A stretch of DNA of 14,502 nt from NCBI GenBank assembly GCA_020056125.1, contig JAGVIJ010000016.1, positions 1-14,502 of the forward strand. The letters run 5' to 3'. Both the position numbers and the translations under genes were made by a program. Numbering within the stretch: position 1 is the stretch's first letter; the number at the start of each line of letters is the position of its first letter. The DNA is from a bacterium. Its GTDB lineage: Bacteria; Patescibacteriota; Patescibacteriia; 2-12-FULL-60-25. Shown here in pieces: positions 13,147 to 14,502 of the stretch. A model generated the notes under the pieces. It was not told where the DNA came from. It saw nothing but the letters and a program-made list of their open reading frames with translations, and searched no databases.

Positions 13147-13952
13147 TGACCATCAAAATCTTATTCTTCGGAGATGTGGTGGGAAAACCCGGGCGCATGG
13201 GGTTGATTAAAGCCTTGCCCGGGCTCAAGAAAAAATACGCGCCTGATTTAGTGATCGCCAATGCGGAAAATTTGGCGCACGGCGTGGGCATGTCCAAAAA
13301 AACTTTGGATGAATTGGTGGAAGCGGGTGTGGATGCATTTACGGGCGGCGGTCACTCCTGGCAAAACTCCCAAGGTACGCCCCTGCTGGATGATCCGGCG
13401 TGGCGCGAGCGATTAGTTGTTCCCATGAATGCAGGCGAAGCGCAAAATGGACGCGCCTGGACCATGTTGGAGGTGAAACAAAAAAGAATTTTGCTGGTTA
13501 GCATCCAAGGATGTCTGTTCACGCACCCGGCAACTCAAGATCCATTCGCGGCCTTAGACAAAATCATTGAACAACAAAAGGGTTCAAAGCCGAACATTAT
13601 CATCGTAGATTTTCACGCTGAAGCTACGGCGGAAAAAGAAGCGTTCGGCCATTATGCTGATGGCAGAGTAGCCGCGGTTCTGGGTACGCATACACATGTG
13701 GCCACGGCTGACTTAAAAATCTTACCCGGAGGCACGGCCTATGTGACGGATGTGGGCCGAACCGGGGCATATGACTCGGTGATGGGGTTTGAAAAAACCA
13801 GTGCGATTAATAGCTTTTTGCATCAGAAAGACCGAAAATACACTTTGTCAAACCAAGGAGCCATGGAGATCAATGCGGTCAGTTTGACTTTGGATCCGGA
13901 GACCGGCTTGACCAAGAATCTTGACAGAATCCGCGAAATCATTGATATTTAA
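13146..13952 (+). CDS. ymdB: YmdB-family metallophosphoesterase with altered GNH motif
   Basis: Member of the YmdB/TIGR00282 family; in Bacillus it is a 2',3'-cyclic nucleotide phosphodiesterase that affects RNase Y-dependent gene expression and biofilm formation. Predicted metal ligands by comparison with B. subtilis are D10 (FGDVVG), E41 and N42 (NAEN), H157 (VDFHAEAT), and H182 and H184 (GTHTH); TDVGRTG is also kept. The canonical MGNHTWD motif reads GGGHSWQ (67-73), so the Asn ligand (N67 in Bacillus) is Gly69 while the catalytic His (H70) remains. The 268-aa length is normal. It overlaps the rny stop by one base. It may have altered metal affinity or activity. Confidence 0.94.
   Translation: MTIKILFFGDVVGKPGRMGLIKALPGLKKKYAPDLVIANAENLAHGVGMSKKTLDELVEAGVDAFTGGGHSWQNSQGTPLLDDPAWRERLVVPMNAGEAQNGRAWTMLEVKQKRILLVSIQGCLFTHPATQDPFAALDKIIEQQKGSKPNIIIVDFHAEATAEKEAFGHYADGRVAAVLGTHTHVATADLKILPGGTAYVTDVGRTGAYDSVMGFEKTSAINSFLHQKDRKYTLSNQGAMEINAVSLTLDPETGLTKNLDRIREIIDI
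13921..13949 (+). promoter_or_regulatory. Candidate HU promoter inside the ymdB 3' end
   Basis: A perfect TTGACA (13921-13926), a 17-base spacer and GATATT (13944-13949, 4 of 6). The position would give a 5' leader of about 65 bases for the HU gene. The boxes lie within the last codons of ymdB. Confidence 0.5.
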
Positions 13953-13975
13953 GCTCAAACCAGGTACCCTTAATT

Positions 13976-13995
13976 CAGGGAAACACCCTGTTTCC
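13976..13995 (+). other. Two mutually exclusive small hairpins before the HU gene
   Basis: CAGGG/CCCTG (13976-13980, 13986-13990) and GGAAAC/GTTTCC (13979-13984, 13990-13995) overlap, so only one can form at a time. The T-tract is too short for a good terminator. It may be a weak ymdB terminator or a leader structure for the HU gene. Confidence 0.35.
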
Positions 13996-14020
13996 AATTT
14001 AACTTCCAATCTCCAATCAT

Positions 14021-14401
14021 ATGAACAAAGCAGAACTCATCAATGTCATTGCCGAAAAAACCGGCGTGGCTAAAAAACAAGCCGAGGACATGGTGGAAAC
14101 CTTTGTCCAAACCGTGGTTTCAACTCTCGAACAGGGAGGCGAAGTCAACCTCGCGGGCTTTGGCGCTTTCTCCGCCAGACGACGCGCCGGAAGAACCGGG
14201 GTGAATCCGCAAGATCCCACACAAAAAATCCAAATCCCGTCAGTCGTAGTACCAAAATTTAAAGCGGGCAAGGGTTTGAAGGATGCTTTGAAAAAACCCC
14301 AAGCGTCAGCCGCACCCGTTGCACCAGTTGCACCGGTCGCGCCAGCGCCGACGCCGGTAGTTGCTCCGCAGCCCAAGCCGCCGGTCGCACCAGCCGTTTA
14401 A
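14021..14401 (+). CDS. hup: HU-family DNA-binding protein with Ala/Pro/Val tail
   Basis: Nucleoid-associated protein that bends and compacts DNA as a dimer. The core (1-91) begins MNKAELINVIAEKTGVAKKQ and carries GFGAFSARRRAGRTGVNP (46-63), where the DNA-binding arm starts, then VPKFKAGKGLKDALK. A tail of about 34 residues follows, with APV units encoded by 9-base repeats (14312-14338), then APTPVVAPQPKPPVAPAV. Standard HU is about 90 aa, so the tail is an extension; unlike mycobacterial or eukaryote-like tails it has few lysines. There is no Shine-Dalgarno before the ATG. A terminator follows. Confidence 0.95.
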   Translation: MNKAELINVIAEKTGVAKKQAEDMVETFVQTVVSTLEQGGEVNLAGFGAFSARRRAGRTGVNPQDPTQKIQIPSVVVPKFKAGKGLKDALKKPQASAAPVAPVAPVAPAPTPVVAPQPKPPVAPAV

Positions 14402-14415
14402 ACAAATGACCTCCT

Positions 14416-14450
14416 CCCCGGGTTCCGCTTCGCTGCACCCGGGGTTTCCT
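14416..14450 (+). terminator. Terminator after the HU gene
   Basis: An 8-bp GC-rich stem CCCCGGGT (14416-14423)/ACCCGGGG (14437-14444) with a 13-base loop is followed by TTTCCTT. The stem is strong; the T-tract is interrupted by CC. Confidence 0.7.
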
Positions 14451-14478
14451 TGGTCGGCATGAGAATCCAAAGACCTCA

Positions 14479-14496
14479 AAACAATCCGGATTGTTT
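14479..14496. repeat. Perfect 18-bp palindrome near the window end
   Basis: AAACAATCCGGATTGTTT is a perfect palindrome with no loop. It is directly followed by AAAC, making an overlapping GTTTAAAC palindrome (14493-14500). It could be an operator for a gene beyond the window or a short terminator; the sequence does not decide. Confidence 0.6.
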
Positions 14497-14502
14497 AAAC
14501 CG

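Noticed and set aside
1..14502. Recoded TGA (as in Gracilibacteria or Absconditabacteria)
   Set aside because: TGA acts as the stop of trxA and of the 87-aa gene, and all conserved proteins are complete without reading TGA.

Overview
The window looks like a piece of a bacterial chromosome, probably from the Candidate Phyla Radiation (Patescibacteria/Parcubacteria-like). The reasons are compact housekeeping genes, a short TruB without a PUA domain, a short TrmD, gene starts that mostly lack Shine-Dalgarno sequences, and low-complexity Ala/Pro tails on a ribosomal protein and on HU. TGA is used as a stop codon, so there is no sign of a recoded genetic code. The lineage is an inference from memory of such genomes, not a computed placement.

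Layout, left to right. (1) Positions 1-1184, plus strand: the C-terminal part of a P-type cation ATPase, ending in an intrinsic terminator that faces trmD. (2) Positions 1222-2845, minus strand: rpsP (bS16), khpA and trmD. This is a reduced version of the usual rpsP-khpA-rimM-trmD-rplS operon, without rimM or rplS. It is driven by a near-consensus promoter and interrupted by a strong terminator, with a probable second promoter just before trmD. (3) Positions 2948-7411, minus strand: trxA-trxB (thioredoxin system), an unrecognised 249-aa protein, a 52-aa small gene, ddl (D-Ala-D-Ala ligase) and gdhA (glutamate dehydrogenase), all closely packed. The 52-aa gene plus ddl form a distinctly AT-rich patch. 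(4) Positions 7451-7590: a two-part tandem-repeat array between infB and trxA. (5) Positions 7598-9610, minus strand: infB. (6) Positions 9673-10858, plus strand: a hicB-hicA toxin-antitoxin pair followed by truB, divergent from infB. A palindromic repeat element forms the 3' end of truB. (7) Positions 11015-11278: a small membrane protein with the only strong Shine-Dalgarno in the window. (8) Positions 11384-14444: a promoter and a long leader, then rny (RNase Y) and ymdB (metallophosphodiesterase) overlapping at TAATG, then a HU-family protein with an Ala/Pro/Val tail and a terminator.

Functionally the region covers translation (bS16, TrmD, IF-2, TruB), RNA turnover and RNA binding (RNase Y, YmdB, KhpA), redox balance (TrxA/TrxB), cell wall precursor synthesis (Ddl), nitrogen metabolism (Gdh), ion transport and nucleoid structure. 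I found no large undescribed system. The most unusual signals are: a YmdB whose GNH metal-binding motif reads GGH; a TrmD with Glu at the catalytic Asp position and a missing C-terminal segment; a hicBA pair between infB and truB; the low-GC orf52-ddl patch with an overlooked small gene; the 16/24-bp repeat array; the palindromic element fused into truB; and several promoters placed so that transcripts would be leaderless.
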